A stretch of DNA of 64,000 bases, taken from positions 124,001-188,000 of the forward strand of contig NZ_CAXHZL010000002.1 in assembly GCF_964022235.1 (NCBI RefSeq), in the 5' to 3' direction. The position numbers and the translations under genes were made by a program. The notes under the pieces are model-generated. The model saw nothing but the letters and a program-made list of their open reading frames with translations. It searched no databases and was not told the DNA's origin. The DNA is from Limimaricola sp964022235. Lineage in GTDB: Bacteria > Pseudomonadota > Alphaproteobacteria > Rhodobacterales > Rhodobacteraceae. Shown here piece by piece: positions 51,512-60,813 of this stretch. Numbering within the stretch: position 1 is the first letter of the stretch; every line of letters begins with the position of its first letter.

Positions 51512-54454
51512 ATGGGTGTCGACATCAGCGCAGTCTTCGAATCGGCCCCCACGGCCTACATGCTGCTCGACCGCGAGTTGCGCTACGTCTGGGCGAACCG
51601 GGCCTATTACGACGTGACGCAGCGTCGTCCCGAACAGCTGATCGGTCAGCTCTACAGCGATGTCTTTCCGGCCGAGGGGGAGGCCGACACGATGCTGCGC
51701 GGCTCTTTCGACCGCGTGTTTGCAACGGCTCAGATGGATCATCTGCCATTGATCCCCTACCCGATCGCGGATGCGGCGGGTCAAATCGCGCACCGCTACT
51801 GGAGCGCCACCCATCTGCCGATCCTCGATCCGTCGGGCGAGGTCGAGTTCCTGCTGCAGAACACGCATGACGTGACCGAGCTGTATCAGAAGGCTCACAA
51901 CGCGGGGGGGAAGACCTCCGGAGCCGACGCGTCCGAGACACGCGGGGAATCCGGCACCGAGAGCGGCGTCCTGTTGCGGGCCGAAACCGTGGCGCAGCAG
52001 AATTTCGAGCTCGGCATGGCCACTCGGTTCTTCGAGACCGTGTTCGATCAGGCCCCGAGCATCATCGCGATCCATTCCGATACCGATCATGTCTACCGAC
52101 TCGCCAACCGCGAATATCTGAGGATCGTCGGCGCGCATCGGGATCTGATCGGCCGGCCCGCCGCGGAGGCGCTGCCAGAGATTCGCGAGCAGGGCTTCAT
52201 CGATCTTCTCGACCGCGTTTACCAGACCGGCGAGGCGATCACGCTGCACGGTGTGCAGGCCTACGTCAACGTCGAGAACGGCCCGCCCCGCGAGGTCTTT
52301 GTCGACTTTGTCTACCAGCCCCTGTCGAACCCCAAGGGTGAGACCATCGGCATCCTGGTGCAGGGCCACGACGTGACCGCGCAAAAGCGCGCCGAGCGGG
52401 AGCTGCGCGAGGCCGAAGAACAGTTTCGGATGATGGCGCAGAACATGCCGTCGCATGTCTGGAGCGCCCTGCCCGACGGCGACCTCGACTGGGCCAGCGA
52501 CCGGGTCTACGAATTCACCGGACGCGGTGCGGAGGACGTCCTTGGCGCGCGCTGGACCGAGGTGATCCATCCGGGTGACGTCGATCGCGTGTCCAAGGTC
52601 TGGCAGGTATCGCTCGAGACCGAGACGACCTATGAGACCGAATTCCGCCTGCGCGCCGCCGATGGGCGGTATCGGTGGTTTCTGGTACGCGCTGTGCCGG
52701 TGCGCGACGCCGAAGGCAAGATCTCGCGCTGGATCGGCACCAACACCGACATCGAGGACCGCAAGAGCACCGAGGCCGCGCTGGCCAATCTGAACGCCAC
52801 GCTCGAGGAGCGGGTAGAGCAGCGCAACCAGACGCTCGAGCGGGTCAACGCCACCTTGCGCCAGAGCCAGAAGATGGAGGCCATCGGCAACCTTGCGGGT
52901 GGCGTCGCGCATGACTTCAACAACCTGCTTCAGGCGATCACCGGCAGCCTGCAACTGGCCCAGCGCGAGCTGTCGCAGGGCCGGCTCGCGGCGACGCGGC
53001 TCGATCAGGCGATGGGGGCCGTGGAGCGCGGCGCCACGCTCGCGGCGCAGCTTCTGGCCTTCGGACGACGCCAGCCGCTCGAGCCGCGCGCTGTCGATCT
53101 GGGGCGGATGCTGCGCGAGGTCGGGCCGATCCTGCATTCGGCAGTGGGCGAAGGCGTGCGGATCGAGACCGCTACCGCGCGGAGCCTGTGGAACACGCTG
53201 GTCGACATCACCAACCTTGAAAACGCGCTGATCAACCTTGTGGTCAACGCCCGCGACGCGATGGAGGGCCGCGGCCGCCTGCGCATCGAGCTCGACAATT
53301 GCGAACTCGATTCCGAGACCGCGCGCGTTCTGACCGATGTGGTGCCGGGCGAATACGTGCGGTTGTCGATCATCGACGAAGGCTGCGGCATGCCTCCCGA
53401 GGTGATCGAGAAGATCTTCGAACCGTTCTTCACCACCAAGCCCGAAGGTCGCGGCACCGGGCTGGGCATGGCGATGGTCTACGGCTTCGTCAAACAGTCG
53501 GGCGGCCATGTCGCGATCGAGAGCGCGCCGGGTGCTGGCACGACGGTGCGGCTTTACCTACCGCGGTCGCTGCGCACCGAAAAGCCGGTGCCATTGCGCC
53601 ACGCGGGACCGGTCACGGGCGGCACCGAGACGGTGCTTCTGGTCGAGGACGACGCGGATGTGCGCCGCGTCGGTGCCGAGATGCTGCGGGATCTGGGCTA
53701 CCGGGTGATCGAGGCTGAGGACGCCGACGCCGGTCTCGAGGCGATCGAGAGCGATCAGCGCTTCGATCTGCTGCTCACCGACGTGGTAATGCCTGGACGG
53801 CTGACCAGCCGCGCTATGGCCTCGCGTGCGCAGGATCTGCGTCCGGGCCTGCCGGTGCTCTTCGCCTCGGGCTATTCACGCGATGCCATCGTGCATGACG
53901 GCCGCCTCGACGAGGGCATCCAGCTTCTGCCCAAGCCATACCGCCGCGAAACCCTTGCGCGGCGGTTGCGCGAACTGCTCGATCCGATGGCGCTTGCCAA
54001 CGGCGTGGCCATGACGTCGGACGATGTCGTCAGTGTCTCGGCTCCGGCGACACCCGCCGCCCCTGCGACCTCCGCACCGGAGGACATCTCCGGGCTCAGG
54101 ATCGTCGTATGCGAGGATGACACCTTCATCCGGCTCGATCTGGTGGAGATGCTGCTTGCCGCCGGGGCCGACGTGCGCGAGGCCGCGACCGGCGCGCAGG
54201 CCTTGGCGCTCATCAAGGAGGCCCCCACCGACCGGCTGCTCATCGACGTGGGCCTGCCGGATCGCTCGGGCCTCGACGTGGCGCGCGACGCCGTGGCGCT
54301 GCAGCCGGGCCTGCCGGTGATCTTCGCCACCGGGCGCGAACGCGTGCCCGGCTCGGAGGATCTGCCCGGCGCGCGGGTGTTGACCAAGCCCTTTGGCCAA
54401 GAAGCCCTGCTGCGCATCGTGCTCGAGACACATGGTGGCGCAAAAGCAAGCTGA
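51512..54454 (+). CDS. Hybrid sensor histidine kinase: three PAS, kinase, two receivers
   Basis: A 980-residue cytoplasmic protein without membrane segment. Order: PAS (1-120), PAS (about 170-300), PAS/PAC (about 305-430), a coiled coil (NATLEERVEQRNQTLERVN), the kinase phospho-acceptor GGVAHDFNNLLQAI (His467), ATPase with NLVVNARDAM and GTGLGMAMVYG, receiver 1 (Asp757 in LLTDVVMPG), receiver 2 (Asp912 in LLIDVGLPDRSG). Both receivers keep the acidic pair, Asp and Lys. GGAGG precedes the ATG at 51512. No output domain: it likely relays phosphate to a separate regulator. Divergent from dctP. Confidence 0.9.
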   Translation: MGVDISAVFESAPTAYMLLDRELRYVWANRAYYDVTQRRPEQLIGQLYSDVFPAEGEADTMLRGSFDRVFATAQMDHLPLIPYPIADAAGQIAHRYWSATHLPILDPSGEVEFLLQNTHDVTELYQKAHNAGGKTSGADASETRGESGTESGVLLRAETVAQQNFELGMATRFFETVFDQAPSIIAIHSDTDHVYRLANREYLRIVGAHRDLIGRPAAEALPEIREQGFIDLLDRVYQTGEAITLHGVQAYVNVENGPPREVFVDFVYQPLSNPKGETIGILVQGHDVTAQKRAERELREAEEQFRMMAQNMPSHVWSALPDGDLDWASDRVYEFTGRGAEDVLGARWTEVIHPGDVDRVSKVWQVSLETETTYETEFRLRAADGRYRWFLVRAVPVRDAEGKISRWIGTNTDIEDRKSTEAALANLNATLEERVEQRNQTLERVNATLRQSQKMEAIGNLAGGVAHDFNNLLQAITGSLQLAQRELSQGRLAATRLDQAMGAVERGATLAAQLLAFGRRQPLEPRAVDLGRMLREVGPILHSAVGEGVRIETATARSLWNTLVDITNLENALINLVVNARDAMEGRGRLRIELDNCELDSETARVLTDVVPGEYVRLSIIDEGCGMPPEVIEKIFEPFFTTKPEGRGTGLGMAMVYGFVKQSGGHVAIESAPGAGTTVRLYLPRSLRTEKPVPLRHAGPVTGGTETVLLVEDDADVRRVGAEMLRDLGYRVIEAEDADAGLEAIESDQRFDLLLTDVVMPGRLTSRAMASRAQDLRPGLPVLFASGYSRDAIVHDGRLDEGIQLLPKPYRRETLARRLRELLDPMALANGVAMTSDDVVSVSAPATPAAPATSAPEDISGLRIVVCEDDTFIRLDLVEMLLAAGADVREAATGAQALALIKEAPTDRLLIDVGLPDRSGLDVARDAVALQPGLPVIFATGRERVPGSEDLPGARVLTKPFGQEALLRIVLETHGGAKAS

Positions 54455-54462
54455 ACGCAAAA

Positions 54463-54487
54463 CGGGGGCGGCCTATAGCCGCCCCCG
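54463..54487. terminator. Bidirectional terminator between hybrid kinase and tctA
   Basis: CGGGGGCGGC pairs with GCCGCCCCCG around CTATA; on the minus strand TTTTGCG follows. Sits between convergent genes. Confidence 0.75.
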
Positions 54488-54529
54488 CTTGAGGGTCCGT
54501 CGAAACATGAGCTTCGTCGAGACAGGGGC

Positions 54530-56071
54530 TCAGTCGGTGAGCGACGCCTCACGCTCGGCGGCACCGCGCATCCGCGCCTTGACCACGCCGCCCACGAAGA
54601 TCGGCAGGATGAAACCGATGATCGCCACGGCCCAGAGTGACAGCGTCAGCCAAGAGCCGAACAGCACCGAGTAGTCGCCATCGGCAATGGTCACGGCGCG
54701 GCGCATGTTGACCTCCATCGCGTTGCCCAAAAGCGTGCCGAGGATCACCGGCACCAACGGCACGTCGAGCTTCCTGAGCAGCCAGCCCGCGACACCGAAG
54801 GCCACCATCACCATCAGATCGAAGCTCGAGCCCGAGATGCCGTAGATGCCGACGAAGGAGACCATCGCCACCACCGGCATCAGGATCCGCGGCGGCACCA
54901 TCAGCACCCGCACGAACAGGCCCACCATCGGAATGTTCATCGCCAAAAGCATGACGTTGCCGATGAAAAGCGCCGCGATCAGGCCCCAGACCACGTCGGG
55001 GTTCTGCGTGAACAGGAGCGGGCCGGGCGTGATGTTGAGCGACAACAATACCGCGAGCAGCACGGCGGTCGTGCCGGACCCCGGCACGCCCAGCGCCAGC
55101 ATCGGCACCAAGGCCCCACCGGCGGCGGCGTTGTTGCCCGCCTCGGGGGCGGCCACGCCGCGCGGATCGCCGGTGCCGAAGGTGCCCTCCTTGTCGACCA
55201 GCTTCTTCTCCATCGAATAGCTGATGAAGGAGCCGAGCGAGGCCCCCGCGCCGGGCAGCACGCCCGCGATGAAGCCCAGCACGGTCGTGCGCAGCATCGT
55301 CGGCGTGCAGTATTTCAGCATCGCCCAGGAGGGCGTGATGCGGCCGATGTCCATCTTGGGCGCGGTGGAGGCGTCCTTGTCGGTGCCGCGATGCTCGAGG
55401 AAGATGAACACTTCGGACAGTGCGAACAGGCCGACGATGGCCACGAGGAAATCGATGCCGTCGTAGAGATGCACCTCGCCGAAGGTAAAGCGCGGCACGC
55501 CGGTCTGGGTGTCGACGCCGACCATGGCAAGGCCGAGGCCGAGGGCCGCGGCAAAGGCTGCCTTGGCCTGGTTGGTCGAGGACACGCCGCCCAGCGTCAT
55601 GAAAGCCAGCGCGAAGAGCGCGAAGTATTCGGCCGGGCCGAACAGCAGCGCCACGCGGACGAGCTGCGGCGCCAGAAACACGAGGCCCCAGGTGGCAAAG
55701 AACGCGCCCACGAAGGAGGCAACGCCCGACAGGGCCAGCGCCTCGCCCGCCCGCCCCTGACGTGCCATCGGGTGGCCGTCGAGACAGGTCATCATCGCCG
55801 GTTCGTCACCGGGGATGTTCAGCAGGATCGACGATATGCGCCCGCCATACATCGCGCCGTAATAGACGCTTGTGAGCAGGATCAGCGATGGCGTGGCGCC
55901 GAGCCCCAGCGTGAAGGCGAGCGGGATCAGGATGGCGACGCCGTTCGACGGGCCGAGGCCCGGCAGCGCCCCCATGATGGTGCCCAGAAAGCAGCCCATC
56001 AGCGCAAGGCCGATGTTCTGGAAGGTCAGTGCGACGGCGAAGCCGTCCGCGAGGGATGCAAGGGTGTCCAT
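54530..56071 (-). CDS. tctA: Tripartite tricarboxylate transporter large permease (TctA)
   Basis: A 513-residue membrane protein with about 12 helices. GCFLGTIMGALPGLGPSNGVAILIPLAFTLG, AMYGGRISSILLNIPGDEPAMMTCLDGHPMARQGRAGEAL and LVPMLALGVPGSGTTAVLLAVL are TctA signatures. It forms the transport pore with TctB. The start MDTLASL is preceded by GAGGAGCGCGCC. Ends tctC-tctB-tctA. Confidence 0.95.
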   Translation of the reverse strand: MDTLASLADGFAVALTFQNIGLALMGCFLGTIMGALPGLGPSNGVAILIPLAFTLGLGATPSLILLTSVYYGAMYGGRISSILLNIPGDEPAMMTCLDGHPMARQGRAGEALALSGVASFVGAFFATWGLVFLAPQLVRVALLFGPAEYFALFALAFMTLGGVSSTNQAKAAFAAALGLGLAMVGVDTQTGVPRFTFGEVHLYDGIDFLVAIVGLFALSEVFIFLEHRGTDKDASTAPKMDIGRITPSWAMLKYCTPTMLRTTVLGFIAGVLPGAGASLGSFISYSMEKKLVDKEGTFGTGDPRGVAAPEAGNNAAAGGALVPMLALGVPGSGTTAVLLAVLLSLNITPGPLLFTQNPDVVWGLIAALFIGNVMLLAMNIPMVGLFVRVLMVPPRILMPVVAMVSFVGIYGISGSSFDLMVMVAFGVAGWLLRKLDVPLVPVILGTLLGNAMEVNMRRAVTIADGDYSVLFGSWLTLSLWAVAIIGFILPIFVGGVVKARMRGAAEREASLTD

Positions 56072-56081
56072 GGCGCGCTCC

Positions 56082-56513
56082 TCAGATGCCCAAGGGCCCG
56101 CGGGCAAGGCTGAGCCCGAGGACGAGGTGGAAGATGACGTAGATCCCGAGCGAGGTGGCCACGCCGATGATCACGCTTTGCAGCAGCGTCGAGCCCAGCC
56201 GCCATGTCAGGTAGGCCGCCGCGAAGGCGGTCGCGATGACAAAGCCCACCTCGGGCAGCAGCTGCGCGTAGGCGATCATCACGGCGGCGGCGAGGCCGAT
56301 CTCAGCCAGACGCCCCATCTGCGGCCACTCGGGCTCGGGGTCCGGCTTGAACAGGAACCACAGCGAGGCCAGCGCCATGATCGTGGCGATGCCATAGGGA
56401 AAGGCGCGCGGGCCGACGGCGTCGGACATGAAGCTGTCGGGGATGATCGTGGCGCGCCAGACATAGAGCAGCGCAAGCATCAGACCGATGCCACCGAAGA
56501 TGCGATCGCTCAT
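56082..56513 (-). CDS. tctB: Tripartite tricarboxylate transporter small permease (TctB)
   Basis: A 143-residue protein of four helices (IFGGIGLMLALLYVW near the start; VMIAYAQLLPEVGFVIATAFAAAYLTWRLG later), the TctB layout. It lies between tctC and tctA, 11 bases before the latter. Confidence 0.9.
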   Translation of the reverse strand: MSDRIFGGIGLMLALLYVWRATIIPDSFMSDAVGPRAFPYGIATIMALASLWFLFKPDPEPEWPQMGRLAEIGLAAAVMIAYAQLLPEVGFVIATAFAAAYLTWRLGSTLLQSVIIGVATSLGIYVIFHLVLGLSLARGPLGI

Positions 56514-56581
56514 GCGATCCCTCCCTCAAATTGAAAGCGGGGCGCGCCCGTGGCACGCCCCACCCGACCGCGTGGGGCCGT

Positions 56582-57571
56582 TTACTGGATGATGCCGATC
56601 TCTTTCGACAGGTCGGTGATGCTCTGGACCGACTCGGTCACGAAGCTCTGGAACTCCTCGCCCTGCAGGTCGAGCGGCGCGAGACCGTTGGTCGCCATCG
56701 TCGTCTTCCACTCTTCGCTGTCATAGAGTTGGTCGATCGCCGAGACCCAGTAGTCATAGGCCTCCTTCGACATCTCGCCCGGACCGTAGAAGCCGCGCCA
56801 GTTGGCGCCGACCGCGTCGATGCCCTGCTCCTTGGCGGTAGGAATGTCCGAGAACTCGCCGTCCAGACGCTCGGGCGCCAGCACCGCCAGCACGCGGATG
56901 TCGCCCGATTCCACGAAGCCGGTGGATTCCGACAAGTCACCGGTGAAGGCCTGCAGCGAGCCGCCCAAGAGCTGCGTCACCGCCTCGCCGCCACCGTCGA
57001 AGGCGATGTACTTGACCGAGCGCACGTCCTCGATGCCGGATTTCTGCGCCGCGATCAGCACCTTGAGGTGGTCCCAGCCGCCCACGGCCGAGCCGCCGCC
57101 GATCGACACCGAGGTCGGATCGTTCTTGATCATCTCCATCAGCGCTGGCAGGTCCTGCACCTCGCTGTCGGCGGCCACGGCGATGACGCCGTAATCCGCG
57201 CCCAGCGCGCCGAGCCAGCGGACCTGATCCATGGTGTTGCCCGGATAGGCGTTTTGCGCAAGGCGGGTTGCGGTGGCCGAAGAGGCCGCGACGATCAGGT
57301 CGTTGTCATCCTTGCGCTTGTTGACGACCTCGGCGAAGGCCACGCCGCCGCCGCCGCCGGCGAGGTTCACCACCTGCATGGTCGAGGGGATCAGGTCGAG
57401 GTCCTGCAGAGTCTTGCCCGCCTGACGGCAGGTGAAGTCCCATCCGCCGCCCGGGTTGGCAGGGGCGATGCATTCCGGGTTCTCGGGCGTGAAGCCCTGC
57501 GCCAGAAGTGCGGCCGGGGCGGTGCCCAGAAGCGCGGCGGCGATCAGGCCGCGGCGGAACGTGTTGGTCAT
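56582..57571 (-). CDS. tctC: Tripartite tricarboxylate transporter binding protein (TctC)
   Basis: A 329-residue protein with signal MTNTFRRGLIAAALLGTAPAALLAQ. FTPENPECIAPANPGGGWDFTCRQ, then VVNLAGGGGGVAFAEVVNKRKDD and SIGGGSAVGGWDHLKVLIA match TctC. It binds a carboxylate in the periplasm and hands it to TctBA. The gene leads tctCBA and is divergent from the regulators. Confidence 0.94.
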   Translation of the reverse strand: MTNTFRRGLIAAALLGTAPAALLAQGFTPENPECIAPANPGGGWDFTCRQAGKTLQDLDLIPSTMQVVNLAGGGGGVAFAEVVNKRKDDNDLIVAASSATATRLAQNAYPGNTMDQVRWLGALGADYGVIAVAADSEVQDLPALMEMIKNDPTSVSIGGGSAVGGWDHLKVLIAAQKSGIEDVRSVKYIAFDGGGEAVTQLLGGSLQAFTGDLSESTGFVESGDIRVLAVLAPERLDGEFSDIPTAKEQGIDAVGANWRGFYGPGEMSKEAYDYWVSAIDQLYDSEEWKTTMATNGLAPLDLQGEEFQSFVTESVQSITDLSKEIGIIQ

Positions 57572-57644
57572 ATCTGTCCTCCCAAAGGTCAGGGCCGTCC
57601 GGAACTCCCCCCGGCAGCCTCGTCCGCCCTTGTGACCCTCCAAG

Positions 57645-57662
57645 CTGTCATCAAGCTGTCAT
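57645..57662. promoter_or_regulatory. Pho-box-like direct repeat
   Basis: CTGTCAT-CAAG-CTGTCAT: two identical 7-bp half-sites with an 11-bp period, the arrangement bound by OmpR/PhoB-type regulators and the half-site of the E. coli Pho box. It lies in the 152-base gap between tctC and the response-regulator gene. Confidence 0.6.
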
Positions 57663-57723
57663 CGCGCGCGTCTGGGCTTCTTAATGCGGCGGAGCGCCCC
57701 TATGGTGGGCTGCCGGAGGATGC

Positions 57724-58395
57724 ATGCGGATACTGATCGTCGAGGACACGTCGGATGTCGCCGAAGCCGCGAGCGCGAGCCTCGGGCGCGCGGGCTTTGC
57801 CTGCGACATCGCGCCGACGCTGGCGGATGCGCGCGCCTGCGCCGACATCACCGGCTATGCCGCCATCGTGCTCGACCTGAACCTGCCCGACGGCTCGGGC
57901 CGCGATTTCCTGCGCGAACGCCGCCGCGCCGGCGACCGGACCCCGGTGCTGGTGCTCACCGCGCAGTTCTCGGTCGAGGACCGTGTCGGCGCGCTCGACG
58001 AGGGCGCGGACGACTATCTCGTCAAGCCCTTCGATCTGCGCGAGCTTGAGGCGCGGCTGCGCGCGCTCACGCGGCGTGAGGCGGGGCGGGCCGAAAACCG
58101 GGTGACCTTGGGCGGCCTCGACTTCGACGCCGGCGCGCAGAGCCTGCGGGTGGGCGGCGCTGCCGTCACCGCGACGCGGCGCGAACTGGCGCTGTTGAAT
58201 TTGCTCATCGCCAACCGAGGCCGGATCATGTCGAAGGATCGCCTGTTCGACGGGCTGTTCGGCTTTGAGAACGCCGATGTCGGTACCAACACCATCGAGC
58301 TTTACGTGGCGCGTCTGCGCAAGAAGCTTTCAGGGTCCGGCGTGGCCATCGAAACGCATCGGGGGCTCGGCTACCGGCTCGATCTCGATGGCTGA
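57724..58395 (+). CDS. Response regulator, OmpR family (TctD-like)
   Basis: A 223-residue regulator. Receiver domain (MRILIVEDTSDVAEAASASLGR, Asp in VLDLNLPDGSG, Lys in DDYLVKPFD) and C-terminal winged helix (LFDGLFGFENADVGTNTIELYVARLRKKL). Divergent from tctCBA, so probably controls it. Its last eight bases overlap the kinase gene. The upstream gap holds a direct repeat of the OmpR type. Confidence 0.93.
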   Translation: MRILIVEDTSDVAEAASASLGRAGFACDIAPTLADARACADITGYAAIVLDLNLPDGSGRDFLRERRRAGDRTPVLVLTAQFSVEDRVGALDEGADDYLVKPFDLRELEARLRALTRREAGRAENRVTLGGLDFDAGAQSLRVGGAAVTATRRELALLNLLIANRGRIMSKDRLFDGLFGFENADVGTNTIELYVARLRKKLSGSGVAIETHRGLGYRLDLDG

Positions 58396-59746
58396 AACGC
58401 GGACCTGGTCCTTGAAGTCGCGCGTAGCGCTTGCCGTGGGCGCGGTGCTGCTCTTGGGCGGCGTCGTGGTGCTGTCGGTGGCCCTCGCCTATGGCGGCCG
58501 CGCGGCGCGTGAGGCCTATGACCGGCTGTTGCTGGGGGCGGCAAACGACATCGCCGCCTCGATCACCATCCGCGACGGGGCGGCGGTGGTCGACATGCCC
58601 GCCTCCGCGTTCCAGATGCTGGCGCTGGCTCCCGAGGACCGCATCCGCTACCGCGTCACCGGCCCGGATGGCACCACGCTCACAGGATCGGACGCGGCCC
58701 CGGCCCCGCCGCGACGCGATGCGCCGGGGCCGGTGTTCTACGACGGCGATCTCGGGGCCGAACCGGGCCGCTACGTGGCCCTGACCCGCCGATTTGCGGA
58801 ACGCAGTTTTTCGGGGCCGGTGCGCGTAACCGTGGGTCAGACCCTGCGCGCGCGGCAGGCGCTGGCGCGGGACATTGCGGGCGGGGCGCTGGCGGTGCTC
58901 GCTGCCGCCGGTCTCGCCATCGGGCTCTTTGCCTGGCTCGCGACCCGCTCGGCGCTCAGGCCGCTGCAGCGGTTGGGCCGGGCGCTGGCGCGGCGCGATC
59001 CCACCGATCTCACGCCGATCACCTTGCCGATGCCCTCCGAGATCGCGCCCGTGCTGGGCGCGCTCAACGGTTTCATGGGGCGGCTCGACCGACAGGCGAC
59101 GGCGAGCCGCAACCTGATCGGCGACGCGGCGCATCAGCTGCGCACGCCCGTAGCGGCGATCCGCGCGCAGGCGCAGGACGCGCAGGACGAGGCCGACCCC
59201 GAACGCCGCGCCCGGCTGCTCGCGCGCATCCACGAGCGCAGCGTCGGGCTGTCACGGCTGCTCGACCGGATGCTCGACCGCGCGATGACGATCCACCGCA
59301 CCGACACCGCGCCGCGCAGCGCCTTGGACCTGCGCGACGTGGCGCTCGAGATCTATGAGGCGCTCGAGGACGTGCCGGGCGGGGCCGCGATCCGGCTCGA
59401 CCTGCCCCCCGCCCCGGTGGTGGTGCGCGGCGACGCGCTGTCGCTGGTGGAGGCGGGCAAGAACCTCGCGGCCAATGCGCTGTCGCATGGCCGCGCGCCA
59501 ATCCGCATCGGTGTGGCGCGCGAGAACGGCAGCGTACGGCTGTTCGCGCGCGACGCGGGCCCTGGCCCCGCGCCCGCGATCCTCGCGGGCATGGGCGCGC
59601 GCTTTGCCGCCCATGCGCCCGGCGGCGCGGGGCTCGGCCTCGCCATCGCGCGCGAGGTGGCACAGAGCCACGGCGGCGCGCTCGTGCTCGGGCCGCGCGA
59701 TGATGGCTTCGAGGCGGCGCTGCGCCTGCCAAGGATCGGCGCATGA
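58388..59746 (+). CDS. Sensor histidine kinase (TctE-like)
   Basis: A 452-residue membrane kinase. Membrane helices at about 14-34 and 160-180 enclose a periplasmic domain of some 125 residues; GDAAHQLRTPVAAIRAQAQDA holds the phospho-acceptor His, AGKNLAANALSHG the N box and GGAGLGLAIAREVAQ the G box. The start overlaps the response regulator by eight bases and the stop overlaps the binding-protein gene by ATGA, so three genes are tightly coupled. Confidence 0.92.
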   Translation: MAETRTWSLKSRVALAVGAVLLLGGVVVLSVALAYGGRAAREAYDRLLLGAANDIAASITIRDGAAVVDMPASAFQMLALAPEDRIRYRVTGPDGTTLTGSDAAPAPPRRDAPGPVFYDGDLGAEPGRYVALTRRFAERSFSGPVRVTVGQTLRARQALARDIAGGALAVLAAAGLAIGLFAWLATRSALRPLQRLGRALARRDPTDLTPITLPMPSEIAPVLGALNGFMGRLDRQATASRNLIGDAAHQLRTPVAAIRAQAQDAQDEADPERRARLLARIHERSVGLSRLLDRMLDRAMTIHRTDTAPRSALDLRDVALEIYEALEDVPGGAAIRLDLPPAPVVVRGDALSLVEAGKNLAANALSHGRAPIRIGVARENGSVRLFARDAGPGPAPAILAGMGARFAAHAPGGAGLGLAIAREVAQSHGGALVLGPRDDGFEAALRLPRIGA

Positions 59747-60810
59747 TCCGCGCGGGCCTCATGGCGCTGGCGCTCTTCGCCGCACCTGTGCAGGCGCAGG
59801 AGCTGACGCGCGACTTTGGCCCCGACACCGCGACCGAGGTGCTGCGGCTGCGCTCGACCACCGACATCGCGGTGCTGGGACCGGTGGTCGAGGCGTTTCT
59901 GGACAGCCGCCCGAACATCGCGATCCGCTATGAGCAATGGGGGTCGAACGCCCTCTACCGCCTGCAGGCCGAGGACTGCGCCAGCGGGCGCGCGGGCGCG
60001 GATCTGGTGATCTCCTCGGCGGTGCACCAGATGGTCGATCTGGTGAACGAAGGCTGCGCCCGCCCGCACCGCTCGGCCCTGACCGCCGCGCTGCCCGACG
60101 CGCTGATCTGGCGCGACGAGCTGTGGGGCGTCACCCGCGAGCCCGCCGTCATGGTCTACAACCGCGATCTCGTGCAGCCCGCGCAGGTGCCGCGCTCGCG
60201 CTTCGATCTGCTCGACCTGCTGCGCCCGACCGAAAGCCCGTTTCGGGGCCGCGTCGCCACCTATGACATCGAGCGGTCGGGCTTGGGCTTTCTCTTTGCC
60301 TTCGCGGACTCGACCGAGGCCACGACCTTCGGCGGCCTGATGGAGAGCTTTGGGCGATCCGGCGCGATCGCCACCTGCTGTTCGGCCGAGATCATCGACG
60401 GCGTCGCCGAGGGGCAATATCTCGTGGCCTACAACGTGCTGGGCTCCTATGCGCTGGTGCGGGCGCGGCGCGACCCGCGGCTCGGGGTCATCGCGCCTCA
60501 GGATTACACGCTAGTGCTGTCGCGCGCCGCGATGATCCCGCGCGAGGCCGGGCAGCCGCGCGCCGCCTCGCAATTCGTGGATTTCCTGCTTTCGAGCGAG
60601 GGCCGCCGCGCGCTCGAGGCCGCCCTGCTGATCGTGCGGCTGGAGAGCGAGGACGGCACCGCCTTGGAATTAGGCGAGGCCACCGAGACGCTGCAACGCC
60701 CCATCGCCCTCACGCCTGCGTTGCTCATTGCGCTCGACGCGCACAAGCGGGCGCTGTTTCAGGCGCGCTGGCGCGATGCCTTCCCGAGGATCGGCGCCGC
60801 CGCGCCCTGA
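59743..60810 (+). CDS. Extra solute-binding protein coupled to the TctDE-like system
   Basis: A 355-residue periplasmic protein with a signal (MIRAGLMALALFAAPVQAQ). It looks like the ABC-type binding proteins of the iron/thiamine/spermidine fold (ISSAVHQMVDLVNEGCARP; LWGVTREPAVMVYNRDL; SQFVDFLLSSEGRRALEAAL), but no ABC permease or ATPase lies near it. It overlaps the kinase stop by four bases, suggesting a ligand-sensing partner of the kinase rather than a transport component. Confidence 0.85.
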   Translation: MIRAGLMALALFAAPVQAQELTRDFGPDTATEVLRLRSTTDIAVLGPVVEAFLDSRPNIAIRYEQWGSNALYRLQAEDCASGRAGADLVISSAVHQMVDLVNEGCARPHRSALTAALPDALIWRDELWGVTREPAVMVYNRDLVQPAQVPRSRFDLLDLLRPTESPFRGRVATYDIERSGLGFLFAFADSTEATTFGGLMESFGRSGAIATCCSAEIIDGVAEGQYLVAYNVLGSYALVRARRDPRLGVIAPQDYTLVLSRAAMIPREAGQPRAASQFVDFLLSSEGRRALEAALLIVRLESEDGTALELGEATETLQRPIALTPALLIALDAHKRALFQARWRDAFPRIGAAAP

Positions 60811-60813
60811 GGT

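Noticed and set aside
51446..53509. 687-residue minus-strand frame across the hybrid kinase gene.
   Set aside because: Antisense shadow of the kinase; no domain is recognisable.
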